In this document: positions 44,198 to 54,100 of the stretch, one piece after another
How the letters are laid out: each line of letters opens with the position of its first letter
Numbering within the stretch: the first letter of the stretch is position 1
Source: Vagococcus_D sp963518325
GTDB taxonomy: Bacteria; Bacillota; Bacilli; Lactobacillales; Vagococcaceae
Direction: 5' to 3'
NCBI RefSeq assembly: GCF_963518325.1
Contig: NZ_CAUQJB010000024.1
Location: 1 to 64,000, forward strand
DNA length: 64,000 bases
Position numbers and translations under genes: made by a program
The notes under the pieces: model-generated
Databases searched by the model: none
Told to the model about the DNA's origin: nothing
Seen by the model: the letters and a program-made list of their open reading frames with translations, nothing else

Positions 44198-44662
44198 CTA
44201 ATTGGGTAAATGGAGTTTTAATTTTTTTCCGCCAGAATATAAATACCATAGGACTGGCAGCAATAGTAAAGAAACATTAATCAGCATGAATAAGCTAATT
44301 GTATGAAGGTTAGAAAACAGGACTAGTTTCTGAGTAAGGATATTCAGGTATACAGAAAATAAGGACACTTCAAGTAGCACACCTATTAAACGCTGAAAAA
44401 CGCTATAATTCCTCATAGAATGACTGATCAAATTAATTATTGAATAGTGTGATAAAGATAATAATAGTAAAATGATCGTTTGATTTGACTGGTAGTCAAC
44501 ATCACGACGTTTAGTTACATAAATAATTATTAAAAATAAGAAGGAAAATAATATGACCTCAATAATTCTTTGGACTCTAATTCCTTTTTTGATTAAAGAA
44601 AAAATTAGCGTGATTATTATGGGGGATATATTGACTAGTAGTAACCAGTTGTTAATCAGCAT
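44198..44662 (-). CDS. membrane protein of unknown function (154 residues)
   Basis: The protein has about four or five hydrophobic helices (residues 5-24, 35-52, 62-80, 90-112 and 120-142) and basic ends. GAGAGGTGATG precedes the ATG. The family was not recognised. It is the first of a group of small orphan membrane proteins between 44.2 and 47.8 kb. Confidence 0.6.
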   Translation of the reverse strand: MLINNWLLLVNISPIIITLIFSLIKKGIRVQRIIEVILFSFLFLIIIYVTKRRDVDYQSNQTIILLLLSLSHYSIINLISHSMRNYSVFQRLIGVLLEVSLFSVYLNILTQKLVLFSNLHTISLFMLINVSLLLLPVLWYLYSGGKKLKLHLPN

Positions 44663-45076
44663 GCCATCACCTCTCTATTTCCAATTTGCATTAGTTTAAA
44701 TTCAATATCTTAGCAAAATTGCTGATACTTATTATACCATTGCTAATTGGTAAGTTAAATTGATTTTGAAAAAAAGACCTCACTAACATAGATAGCGAAG
44801 TCTTGTATGGAGAGAGTAACATGTGGTATGTTAAGCACCATTTATATTTTGAATGAGTGTCAATTAATTTGCTGTTAAGGAAGTGAAGAATGGCTCTAGG
44901 CTATATTGATGAAAATACAAAGAACACTAGCAGAGAAAATGACCGGATACAAAGCGTTGGCTTCCTGTACTTGTAACTTTTCAATTTAACCCTCTTTTTT
45001 ATAAAAAATGTTACTAAATAACGGTTCAATATGATACTATGTAGATTGATTATATTATCAAAAAAGGAGAGTTTTA
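44663..45076. other. intergenic region between divergent membrane protein genes
   Basis: This 414-base region holds no recognised gene. It is AT-rich and probably contains the divergent promoters of the genes at 44198 and 45077. Confidence 0.4.
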
Positions 45077-45562
45077 ATGAAAGAAGAGTTGAAAAATGCT
45101 AAAAAAAATATGAAAATGGGAATGCGTCCGTATACGACATACGGGTATTATTTAGCACTTCCAATTATATTTATAGCCATATTTATTTTAGGATTAGTAG
45201 GAGTCGAGTTAGATAATATAGGGATCATTTTATTAGTATTTACAGTGATGGCTAATATTGATGCTAGCAAGCTAACAAAGATATCAAAAAGAAAATATGT
45301 TGCTCCAATATTAGTTTACAGTCAAAATATTTTAGGTCTTATATTAGTAATACCAATGATTATCACCGTATCATCTAACGGATTATCTGAAATGAGCTTA
45401 GTGCTTGTAGGGTTGGTAGCGTTACTGACATTGCCTATTCATATTGTTGCCATAATTTTTTTCTTTCTAACTGCAAACGATATTAAGAAAAATTACCCTG
45501 ATATGAAAATGTTGGCTAAAGAAGCTAGAGATACTTATATGATCATTAAGAAAAGTAACTAA
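45077..45562 (+). CDS. membrane protein of unknown function (161 residues)
   Basis: The protein has a basic N terminus, then four hydrophobic helices (about residues 25-48, 52-66, 78-100 and 108-132), and a charged C-terminal helix. AAAAAGGAGAG precedes the ATG. The family was not recognised. It is flanked by small membrane protein genes on the opposite strand. Confidence 0.6.
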   Translation: MKEELKNAKKNMKMGMRPYTTYGYYLALPIIFIAIFILGLVGVELDNIGIILLVFTVMANIDASKLTKISKRKYVAPILVYSQNILGLILVIPMIITVSSNGLSEMSLVLVGLVALLTLPIHIVAIIFFFLTANDIKKNYPDMKMLAKEARDTYMIIKKSN

Positions 45563-45640
45563 TAACCATCTACTCGAACTGTATGTTAATAATGCCTAAA
45601 CGTGACTGAATTAACTTGCTATTCTTTACGATATTAAGCA

Positions 45641-45841
45641 TTAATCTTGGTTAGATTTTAGGATATCAATAATCTCGATAACCGTGAGGATACAACCAAG
45701 TAGGAGACAGATAAAGAAAAATAAAATAACCACCTTAAAGTTAAAAAAAGTTGCATAAAGAATATAACCAAGAAGAATAATGAAACATAATTTGACTAGT
45801 TTATCTTTTCTTCTTTTACGTCGCCATTCTTTATCAGACAT
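45641..45841 (-). CDS. small two-helix membrane protein (66 residues)
   Basis: The N terminus is highly basic (KEWRRKRRKDKLVK), and two membrane helices (about 18-35 and 38-58) follow. GAAGGAGGG precedes the ATG. The family was not recognised; the KRRKDKLV lead resembles many small Firmicute membrane proteins. Confidence 0.6.
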   Translation of the reverse strand: MSDKEWRRKRRKDKLVKLCFIILLGYILYATFFNFKVVILFFFICLLLGCILTVIEIIDILKSNQD

Positions 45842-46032
45842 ATGAGACCCTCCTTCAGGAAAAGTGTCCTATATTCGATACGCTTTAACACTTAATAGTA
45901 TGTCATCATTTACATAAACCAAAATCTGAATAGTTGAAACATCCTGAATACCTTAGATGGAATTGAATCGTGTACGATAAAAAACCATGGTATTTCAGAT
46001 CTTTTCGTATATATAAAGATAGGTACTGATAT

Positions 46033-46083
46033 GTTGCATCGATATTTACACTCGGGAAAAGTAAGTGTAAATATCGATGCAAC
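46033..46083. repeat. 20-base perfect inverted repeat
   Basis: GTTGCATCGATATTTACACT (46033-46052) and its exact complement (46064-46083) surround an 11-base loop. It overlaps the 3' end of the membrane protein gene at 46046. It lacks T-runs and does not look like a usual terminator. It could be a recombination or binding site. Confidence 0.8.
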
Positions 46084-46372
46084 CCATTATAAACAAAGCA
46101 AAGCACAAAATGGCACTGAAAAGAATCAAAAGGATTTTTTTAAAAGACATATATGTCCAGTTACTGACCATAGATTTGACACATGCAACGAAAAAAATAC
46201 AAGAACCTGTTGTAATTACACCAGTGAGGTTTCCGCGGGTTCTCGAAGCATAAACTCCGTAAAAGAAAAGTTCAACTCCCTTAAGATTTAAAGTCAAGTC
46301 AAATAAAATACCAACACAGAAACTGACAATCCCTAAGAATAATAATGCAACTTCGATCTTTTTTATCTTCAA
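46046..46372 (-). CDS. membrane protein of unknown function (108 residues)
   Basis: Three hydrophobic stretches are visible (about residues 8-26, 48-64 and 78-96). A GAGGTGAGC ribosome site precedes the ATG. Its last codons lie in the 20-base inverted repeat at 46033-46083. The family was not recognised. Confidence 0.55.
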   Translation of the reverse strand: MKIKKIEVALLFLGIVSFCVGILFDLTLNLKGVELFFYGVYASRTRGNLTGVITTGSCIFFVACVKSMVSNWTYMSFKKILLILFSAILCFALFIMGCIDIYTYFSRV

Positions 46373-46442
46373 GTCGGCTCACCTCACTAATTAGTTTAGT
46401 TATAATTAAATGTACAATAAATATATTTTAGTGGATAATGGT

Positions 46443-46676
46443 TCAAAAGAATGAAGAGGTAAGTAGACTAAAGAAAATATAAAATGAAATGCCTAACAGG
46501 GATACACACATAAAGTAGACTGTAGAAAAATGACTATTGTTAAGTTTTTTGGAAACTTTTTGCAACACAAATACAAACAAAGGACTTACGAGCCCTGCTG
46601 TTAGGATAGAAACGATTAGTTTCAAAACAGGTGAAATGGAAATTAACAATAAGAGTCGGTAAAGTAAATAAAACAT
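46443..46676 (-). CDS. small membrane protein (77 residues)
   Basis: Two or three hydrophobic helices (about 4-24, 25-42 and 55-75) with a short basic loop KVSKKLNN. A strong GGAGG lies 9 bases before the ATG. The family was not recognised. Confidence 0.6.
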   Translation of the reverse strand: MFYLLYRLLLLISISPVLKLIVSILTAGLVSPLFVFVLQKVSKKLNNSHFSTVYFMCVSLLGISFYIFFSLLTSSFF

Positions 46677-46746
46677 AAATAATAATCCTCCGATATTCTA
46701 TCCTTAAGTATATTCCAATACGTTCGCTAATGCCAGAAATAATCCG

Positions 46747-46792
46747 AAAAAGAACCAGAATGAGACAGAAATCTCACCCTGGTTCTTTTTCA
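46747..46792. terminator. bidirectional terminator
   Basis: GAACCAG/CTGGTTC and TGAGA/TCTCA pair in one stem with small internal mismatch, and T-rich tails lie on both sides. It separates the minus-strand genes at 46443 and 46836. Confidence 0.8.
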
Positions 46793-46835
46793 CGACTATT
46801 ACGCAATAAACGCGTTCCGTCACTATTTACTAATT

Positions 46836-47123
46836 TTAAATAGACTGGTTAGCAGCTTTATGTTTATTATACTTGTCAAATAGACTAATAATGACAAATG
46901 GGATGGCGAAGAAAGTGGCTAAGACAATAATGCTGAGGCTAATTGTTGCGATATTTTGTAGGAGGTTAATTTGCGAAATAACCTGATGATGTTTCATAAG
47001 ATTGCTTGCAATTACGAATAAGCTAATTAGAAAGGGAATGATAAGTGGATACCATTTTTTCCTCTCTTTTTTTTAAGCGACATAGACACTATGACCAATC
47101 CAACAAAGTAGTAATGTTTCCAT
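46836..47123 (-). pseudogene. small membrane protein gene interrupted by in-frame TAA or frameshift
   Basis: On the minus strand, ATG 47123 with AAAGGAG upstream opens a frame that stops at TAA (47073-47075) and then continues as a membrane protein: WYPLIIPFLISLFVIASNLM and a second helix SLSIIVLATFFAIPFVIISL, ending at 46836. Just before the break lies a run of eight As. One more A there would instead join an ATG at 47083 region to the downstream frame with a typical KKKERKKW lead. Either a nonsense change or a homopolymer slip (possibly a sequencing error) separates the parts. Confidence 0.5.
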
Positions 47124-47309
47124 TTCATGCTCTCCTTTAAATAAATGTTGTTTATTCAAAAATGAGTGACTTAACCGCTTTCGTCTTTTGGGATAAGGAT
47201 AATTACCCTCTAGGATAAAATCCGCCCTGGCTGACACGATTTTTTCATGTGAGACGAAAATCGGGCGAGCAAACGTTAAATAGGTATTCGCCCAATCTAG
47301 AATATCCAA

Positions 47310-47478
47310 AGCTGAAATAAAACTGCCGAAGTGGTAAACGGGAACGGAAGGCGACAGAGCAGTTGCACAGGAGCCCCTAACTAATGACTGATATCAAATC
47401 GGCTTCAGCTCCTCTAGTTGGTTATATCCCAGTAAATGAAATCAAGATCCGCGATTTCCATAACGGCTCTTAATCAAA
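47310..47478. other. short intergenic region
   Basis: No convincing gene lies between 47124 and 47478. A minus-strand frame up to 47309 has no ribosome site or recognisable domain. Confidence 0.4.
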
Positions 47479-47787
47479 CTAAGACGCCTTAGTTTGAAAC
47501 CTATAAATGACAATGCCGATTACCAGCAATCCCCCGAGTATTTTCGTCACCACTGAGTCGTAAAAAAACAGTAAAAGCGGTAAGGCAACGGCACAGAGTT
47601 TAAACGCAAATGCTGAGAAAGCCAGACCAACTTGACGCTCCGTTTTATTTTCCTCAGTCGGCTCATAATCAGAAGCTTTCCAAGGCATCCGTGCCAAAAA
47701 TAACCCACCAGTGGCTTTTGTGTAATAGGCAAGGGCGGCAATAAATAGAAAGATAAAAATAAGCACCACAATTAACGCTTGATTCAT
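47479..47787 (-). CDS. membrane protein (102 residues)
   Basis: An N-terminal helix (about 4-22), a polar loop with WKASDYEPTEENKTERQ, and a pair of C-terminal helices (about 52-76 and 78-94). A GGAGGG site precedes the ATG. It resembles small Firmicute membrane proteins of unknown function. Confidence 0.65.
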   Translation of the reverse strand: MNQALIVVLIFIFLFIAALAYYTKATGGLFLARMPWKASDYEPTEENKTERQVGLAFSAFAFKLCAVALPLLLFFYDSVVTKILGGLLVIGIVIYRFQTKAS

Positions 47788-48010
47788 AATTGAATTCCCT
47801 CCAAATCAGATGTTACTTTAGCTTCATTATATCAACAAACTGATTGGAAAACAAAAAATCGAATAAAGAGAGTTTTGTTTTAATTAAGGGTTATTTTATG
47901 TTGTTTATCAATTGTAATTTAGGTTATAATGATCATTGACTGATTTTTTTTATGCTCCATAAATAAAAATATTAGCAATTGTTAGTCGATTCAGGAGAGG
48001 AAATCAACAG

Positions 48011-48802
48011 ATGAGAAAGATTCAAGGGATAGTGGTTAGTATCATGGTAGTTGTCTTGTTAAGTGCTTGCGGTGCATCCACTCAACCCCATAGCGAACAA
48101 GGAAAAACAGACAAAACATCGCCTTCTGAAGAGAAGACAGAGGGGTTAACGGATCAACAAGTAAGTGAGCTTTTGTTAAAGCTGGCCAATGAGACACCCA
48201 TCAACGATAACGTTGAGGTATCAGAACTGAATAAATTACAAACGTCAACTAACGGTGTGATTAAGCAAGTTGGATTAGCTGGTAATCAAGTGGAGGTCGG
48301 CTACAAAAATTACAGTGTTCCTTCAGATTGGAAAATCTATGAGGCAAAAACAGTAAAAAAAGATGCAGATCTCACTTGGCAGTTTAGTTCAACTTCAGGA
48401 TTGCCTTATTTTCTTCAAATGTACATGTTACCAACCTATTCTGGTGATATCGCCAACCTAACCGGTGAACGTTTAACCGAAGAGGACTTGCCTGCTATGA
48501 TGGAAAATGATTATTTGATATTTAATGAGACAGGTACGACGAAGATTCAAGACGTCGAGTGGCATGTTGGAATTGAAATGGGCATAACAGATGGCTTTGG
48601 CCGACTGTCATTTTATCGCATGGAAGAAGATAGAGGCAGTTTTGATGAATCGGTTATAGTCGCTAATTTAATTTTTGGTGTGACCCCAATCGTCAATGAG
48701 GAACAAGGGGCCACAGATAGTCTAGCCGAACAAATTGGTGTTCTGAAAAGAGTTTTATCCACATTTGGCGATACTCAAAAAGAGATTGTTGAGATGGATT
48801 AA
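48011..48802 (+). CDS. lipoprotein of unknown function
   Basis: The 263-residue exported protein has a lipobox VLLSACG, with the lipidated cysteine at about residue 20, followed by a low-complexity polar linker (QPHSEQGKTDKTSPSEEK), then a folded domain of about 200 residues. GGAGAGG precedes the ATG. No enzyme motif was recognised. It is probably anchored to the outer face of the membrane. It may be linked to the small membrane protein gene that follows after 120 bases. Confidence 0.75.
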   Translation: MRKIQGIVVSIMVVVLLSACGASTQPHSEQGKTDKTSPSEEKTEGLTDQQVSELLLKLANETPINDNVEVSELNKLQTSTNGVIKQVGLAGNQVEVGYKNYSVPSDWKIYEAKTVKKDADLTWQFSSTSGLPYFLQMYMLPTYSGDIANLTGERLTEEDLPAMMENDYLIFNETGTTKIQDVEWHVGIEMGITDGFGRLSFYRMEEDRGSFDESVIVANLIFGVTPIVNEEQGATDSLAEQIGVLKRVLSTFGDTQKEIVEMD

Positions 48803-48926
48803 TTTTGGGAGAGTTACTTAAGAGTGAGAGCTCGATAGTGAATTAGTGATGGTAGTTGATTCACCTAGGGAGAATGAATGAACGTTTTTCCATTAAAAGA
48901 TTAATGAGTGAAAAAGGAGAGTAATT

Positions 48927-49178
48927 ATGTTACTGGCGATTGTTGTGACATTTGGTGTACAAATACTGCTAGGCTGGCTACAGTATCGTTTTGGGAAGAA
49001 AGGATATTCAACGGGGATAGGAATCATTATTCCAGTTGTTTATGTCATAGTCAGATTAGGGACCATGGTTTACCTCGGTTCATTGAGTGTTCCGGGAATA
49101 ATCGGTTCCATAGCGATTGGATATCTCTATTATTACCTGTATACCAAAGGGAAAGTATCAAGTGCTCCGAGTAGTTGA
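48927..49178 (+). CDS. small membrane protein (83 residues)
   Basis: Three hydrophobic helices (about residues 3-18, 28-44 and 52-70), with polar ends. AAAAAGGAGAG precedes the ATG. The family was not recognised. Confidence 0.6.
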   Translation: MLLAIVVTFGVQILLGWLQYRFGKKGYSTGIGIIIPVVYVIVRLGTMVYLGSLSVPGIIGSIAIGYLYYYLYTKGKVSSAPSS

Positions 49179-49201
49179 TATTAATATAAAGGATAAAGAC
49201 T

Positions 49202-49231
49202 AATCAGCATGAATTTTTGTGCTGATTTTTT
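49202..49231 (+). terminator. terminator after the small membrane protein gene
   Basis: AATCAGCA and TGCTGATT form an eight-base stem with ten-base loop and seven trailing Ts. Confidence 0.8.
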
Positions 49232-49350
49232 CTATAGAAAAACATGTGATTGTTTGGATAAATCTGCCTTTGGACCAAGTGAAAGATAGGTAGAGCGGTA
49301 AAGAGCTCGGTAACACGTTATTCTTATCGTAAAGCTTAGCCTATCAAAAT

Positions 49351-49394
49351 AAAGAACCTAATGAGCGTTTATCTCGACGCTCATTAGGTTCTTT
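49351..49394. terminator. terminator of the Rgg gene
   Basis: A perfect 17-base stem (AAAGAACCTAATGAGCG and its complement, ten-base loop) with A/T-rich flanks lies 11 bases beyond the stop of the minus-strand regulator. Confidence 0.85.
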
Positions 49395-49404
49395 ATTTAT
49401 ACCA

Positions 49405-50271
49405 TCAATCCATAAAATCGGCAGGCAAAAAGGCAAAGACTTCTTGTAATAACTCATCTTTAAAATGAGCTTCACCCACAGTATCAGCCAGTGTGATTCC
49501 TTTGTTTATTTCATCCTTATTTTTAGTCGCAATACCATGGCGGACTAATCCAATCATCAAGAAATCATAACGCTTTGCCTTTTTTGCGGCAGCAATGGCT
49601 TCGCTTGAGACTTTTATGGAGGTTGAAAGTTTGTTGTGTTGTAAACATAACAGTGCCATATTGAGTTTAATGGAAATAGTAAGTGGTTCGATATTCCGAA
49701 ACGGCTGATATTTTTTGATTCGTTTAAGCACTTCATTGCCAATCTGAATCGCGACTTCATTAGGGAAATGAAACAAAATATAATTGATTATCCGAAAGTC
49801 AATGATGTACCAATCGTCTTGTGCAGCCAGTCGATACCAAATATCTTCAACAAATTTTTGTGAAAGAGGATCAATTGACTCTGGGGCATTTTTCCCTAGC
49901 TGTAAGATAGATTTCATTATTTTAAGAATACTTTCAACATACCAGTCGTTTCCGCTGACTAAAAAAGCCTCGCATTGTTTAATGATTGTTTTGATTTTTT
50001 TAGTATCAAGGTTAGAATGCAATGAGAAAAAAGCCTCCAAAATAGTTGTTTTAACCGTTCCTTGATAGTTATTTAAAATAAAATCAAATTCATCGTAAGA
50101 CATATCCAATTGTTTTAAAAAGAAATGAAAATGAGTTAATGAGACATCAACTTTGCCATTTTCGAAACGTGATAATGTGGTTCGGGATATCTTATTTTGA
50201 CAAATTGCGTCTTGAGATAGTCCTTTATTGAGCCTGATTTGTTTATAAACGATTCCTATTGTCTGTTTCAC
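49405..50271 (-). CDS. Rgg/GadR/MutR-family transcriptional regulator
   Basis: The 288-residue protein has an N-terminal XRE HTH (residues 5-60; KQIRLNKGLSQDAICQNK and SRTTLSRFENGKVDVSL) followed by a helical repeat (TPR-like) domain characteristic of Rgg proteins. Many Rgg proteins bind a short peptide made by a neighbouring gene and then activate it. The gene is divergent from a tiny frame at 50366, 95 bases away, that starts with a strong ribosome site and could encode such a peptide. The ATG at 50271 follows AGGAGGTT. Confidence 0.85.
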   Translation of the reverse strand: MKQTIGIVYKQIRLNKGLSQDAICQNKISRTTLSRFENGKVDVSLTHFHFFLKQLDMSYDEFDFILNNYQGTVKTTILEAFFSLHSNLDTKKIKTIIKQCEAFLVSGNDWYVESILKIMKSILQLGKNAPESIDPLSQKFVEDIWYRLAAQDDWYIIDFRIINYILFHFPNEVAIQIGNEVLKRIKKYQPFRNIEPLTISIKLNMALLCLQHNKLSTSIKVSSEAIAAAKKAKRYDFLMIGLVRHGIATKNKDEINKGITLADTVGEAHFKDELLQEVFAFLPADFMD

Positions 50272-50365
50272 CTTAACCTCCTAAAAAAATGATGTGCATA
50301 TAGTTTACAATTTATTAGAATCAATTGCAAATTTAGTATGATAAGTAGTAAAGGAGTTGAATAAA

Positions 50366-50398
50366 ATGACAGGAATCTATTTCATAATTGGCTCTTAA
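50366..50398 (+). CDS. ten-residue peptide, candidate Rgg partner or truncated start
   Basis: A strong ribosome site (AAAGGAG, 8 bases before ATG) begins a frame that encodes MTGIYFIIGS and stops. It is hydrophobic and branched-chain rich, as in short hydrophobic peptides that pair with Rgg proteins, but lacks the usual 20-residue precursor. It could alternatively be the start of a gene cut by the IS remnant that begins within 50 bases. Confidence 0.35.
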   Translation: MTGIYFIIGS

Positions 50399-50440
50399 AA
50401 AAGTAAACACTCATCAATTTTAATTGACTCGTTTTTGAAA

Positions 50441-50735
50441 TTAGGAGGCTTTTTCTTTTTGATTGGTCTTCTTTGTCAATCGTTGAATGGCAAAGTTCGA
50501 GGCATAATAAGCTAATTGGATCATTAAGCTTTCAATATGAGCTTTTTCCCCTTCAACAAAACGAGTTTGATTTAATTGGAACTATTCTTTTAAATAGGCA
50601 TTGACACGCTCAACGGCACTTCTCTTTTTATAAAGACTCTTCCAAGCGTTGGTTCCACGAGCTGGATGAGCATAACGGCGAACATCTGTGGTCTGTTTGA
50701 TTGTAATGACTGTTTGACACATACCTTCATGCAGA
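50441..50735 (-). pseudogene. C-terminal fragment of an IS1182-like transposase
   Basis: The minus strand encodes about 98 codons with the family tail KRSAVERVNAYLKE, then TAG (50582-50584), then FQLNQTRFVEGEKAHIESLM and LAYYASNFAIQRL, ending in TAA at 50441. A tyrosine codon is expected where TAG stands. The N-terminal two thirds of the transposase and any inverted repeat were not found. It marks an old insertion site beside the next fragment. Confidence 0.75.
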
Positions 50736-50994
50736 AGGTGCATTGGCATTATTTAATTTAGACGGCCAACATTCAAAAGTAGATTTTGATGTTGGGAAAA
50801 TTGATTCCAGTGGTCTTGAGGATGTTAAGATGAAAAATTATTTGGATGGTGAAATTAGTGAACAACATAATCTGTCTGCTCAAGTCCCTTCTATCCACTT
50901 TAGTATCCCAACAAATGGTGCTAAAAGTCTGAAGATTCAATTAGTCGATGGCTCATCAAATTTCGGCTTTTGTAATATCGTGTTAATTAAATAA
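50734..50994 (+). pseudogene. fragment of an NPCBM-like carbohydrate-binding domain
   Basis: The frame encodes LFNLDGQHSKVDFDVGKI, an NYLDGEISEQHN segment and LKIQLVDGSSNFGFCNIVLI, the signature of a C-terminal galactose-binding-like (NPCBM/NEW2) module. It has no proper start or signal and abuts the transposase fragment, so the 5' part was lost. The downstream stop is at 50994. Confidence 0.65.
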
Positions 50995-51167
50995 CCATTA
51001 ATTTATAGTTGAGGATTAAGTTCTCAACTATTTTTATATCATTAGCTAGGGCTAATGTGATTTAGAATTTTATTATATGACATTATTCGGAGTTGTGGCT
51101 ATATAAATAGTATAATAACATCAAAACATCATATTATAAAAAGAGCATAGAAGCGAGAGGTAGCCAT

Positions 51168-54100
51168 ATGAAAGAACAAACAAAACGTGTGATTGAGAGT
51201 TGGTTAGTCATTGAATATCTAAGTACGGGAAAATTGCCCTATAAGGATGACCAAAAACCGCTATTTACTGGGGCCCAGACCCCTTTGGAAAGTTTTTCCA
51301 AAATTAAGAAGGGAAATAAGAGTTTTATTTATTTTGGCATCTATCGTTCGTATCAAATGGCTGAGACTATTAGACGTTTTTTTAACGATGACTCAGAAAT
51401 CTATAATGAGGATCCGTCACTAAATTATTCCTTATCCATTCAAATCAATGATGAAGGTCAATATATACCTACCAGCATTTTTATCCCGCAAATTCAATTT
51501 TTGTTAAAAGAAATTCTGCCTTCTTCTTTTAACCAGGCTTCCTTAGAAAGTTTGAGTAAGGCTACTCAGCGAGCATTGGACACTCTTGAGAAAGAGTTAC
51601 AACTGATTTTTAGTCTGGGAGTGACGGAAGAGGCACTGAAAAAGACCCAAGACTTAATCCTTCTTCATTTTGGATTAGAAAGCTTATTGGATCAAGAGAT
51701 TTATACGCTACTAAATCGATCGCCGAACAATGAACCTGTGGAGGTCAATAGTTTGATTGTCTCAGATTTGGAGACCATATTGAACAGTGATCAGTTGTCA
51801 CCAGCATTAGAGACCTACATTAATGGCGAACAAGATTTTCAATCAATCGATGAAAATCAAGACTTAATCACGGAATTATTAGACATTGACAAGTTGCCTG
51901 ATGGAAGGTGGCCATCGAATAATGATTATAAATTATCATTGATGCAACAAGTAGCCGTTAATATTATCGTCAATGAGAAGAAAGATATTTTTTCTGTTAA
52001 TGGGCCGCCAGGAACCGGGAAAACAACCCTTCTTAAAGATGTATTCGCTAACCTGATGATTGAACGGGCACAACAGATGGTAAAATTTGCTGATCCTACA
52101 AAAGCCAAGAAGCGGACGGGTGCTTTTGATTTAAAAGGCTTTAACATTCATAAGTACCAATTGGATGAGAGTATCAAAGGGTTTGGAATTGTGGTGGCGT
52201 CTTCTAATAATGGCGCTGTTGAAAATATTTCAAAAGATTTGCCGAAAAGTAAGGAAATGATTCACGATAAAGATCGTTTTGTCAAAACGGATGCGGGATT
52301 CTCTGAAATGATTAAAGAGGCGAATTTATTTCCAGAATACGTCAATTATATCTTCAACGGAGATGCCAAAAGCAAGCCTGACAATACCTTTCAAGATCAT
52401 TGGGGACTTTTCTCTGTGCCAATGGGCAAACAAGCTAATATATCTAAGGTGTGTGACGTGTTGCTAACTGATTTTCAATTAGAAGATGGAACAGATGAGC
52501 TAAGTCTTTATAACCAATTGAAAAAAGAGGGATTCGAGCTAAGTGAATGGAAGGAAGCCTGTCAGACCTTCGCTGAGATGCAACAACAGATTCAGCAGGA
52601 AAAAGCAGTTATAAAGCAACATGCCGAAGCGCTAGTTCAACAAAAAAGATTAAGCTCTCAGCTAGGGGATTGTACCCAAGCAGTGGCGTTAATTGATGAA
52701 AAACTGTTGATTCTTCAGAACTTAATTGATTTGAATGAAAAAAAGATCACGACATTTAATCAGAAAAAAGTCCTTTTACCGAAGATTGCTTGGTACACAA
52801 AACTGCTCTGGCTAATTACGGGCAAGAATGACCCGCTTCTCGAAGAGTATAACGAAAAAATTCTGGCTACTATGAATGAAATAGAAGGGAAAGAAGCAGA
52901 ACTACAGAAATTAAAGGCAGATAAAAAAACCATTAGTCAAAAGCAAGTAATCATTGAGACGGAACTAGATCGAAGTAATCAACTGCTGGCTGACTTAGCC
53001 AGTCATTTTGATGGAGATCAATACAATCTCTCTGATGATGAAATGTGGCAAGAGGAGAACTATGATGAACGACAATTATCTGTCCCTTGGTTGACAAGGC
53101 GTTTGAACTATTTGAGAGCGAGTTACTTTATCCAAGCGTTAAAAGTTCACAAGCTCTTTAACCAAGCAAACTATCCGATTTTTTTATCTGCTTTTAATGT
53201 GATTAATCGCCGCAAGGAATTAAATCTGAATAATGAAGAAGAACGAGAACTATTAAGAGACTCATGGAGTATCTTCCATTTGATAATTCCTGTCGTTAGC
53301 ACGACATTTGCTAGTTTAGGCAATATGTACCGTGGAATGGGAGCTGACACTCTGGACTATCTCTTTATCGATGAAGCAGGACAGGCGACACCACAAGCTG
53401 CCGTAGGAGGGATTTGGCGAGCGAAGCATGTGATTGCGGTTGGTGACCCATCGCAAATTGAACCCGTGGTTACTTTGGAAGACTCATTATTTAAAACGGT
53501 TCAGGAGGCTTATGGTCTTGATGATCGCTATTTGAGTCAAACAGCCTCTGTTCAAAGTCTGGCAGATACGGCCAATCAATACGGAATGATTAAACCAAAC
53601 GACGAGCGAGTGGGCGTTCCATTATGGGTGCACCGGAGATGCTTAAATCCGATGTTTCATGTGTCGAATGCAATTTCTTATAACGGTAAAATGGTCCAAG
53701 GGGCAAAACCAGAAGAGGCGGTTAAAGGAAAAATCACCTGGCTAGACGTAAAAGGAGAGGTTAAAAACAAGCAGTACGTAGAAGAACACTCTCAAGCGCT
53801 CTTAGACAAGCTTATGAACGAACCACATCTAAACAACATTTACGTCATATCACCTTTCAAAGCGGTTGTCGATCAAACAAAAGCTTATATAAATAAACAT
53901 GCCGATAATTTTACACAAGTTACAATTCAGGATGTGAAAGCGTGGAGTAAGACCTCCATTGGAACGGTTCATACCTTTCAAGGGAAAGAGGAAGACATTG
54001 TTTACTATATTTGTGGAACTGATGAAACAACAGAAGGCGCGGCGAATTGGTCATGTCAAAAGGCTAATTTATTGAATGTGGCAATTACTCGTGCGAAAAA

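Noticed and set aside
45906..46106. A 66-codon minus-strand frame
   Set aside because: It overlaps the gene at 46046 and the inverted repeat, with atypical residue composition and no ribosome site.
47124..47309. N-terminal extension of the minus-strand frame ending at 47073
   Set aside because: The upstream part has no ribosome site or domain; the strong site lies at the internal ATG 47123.
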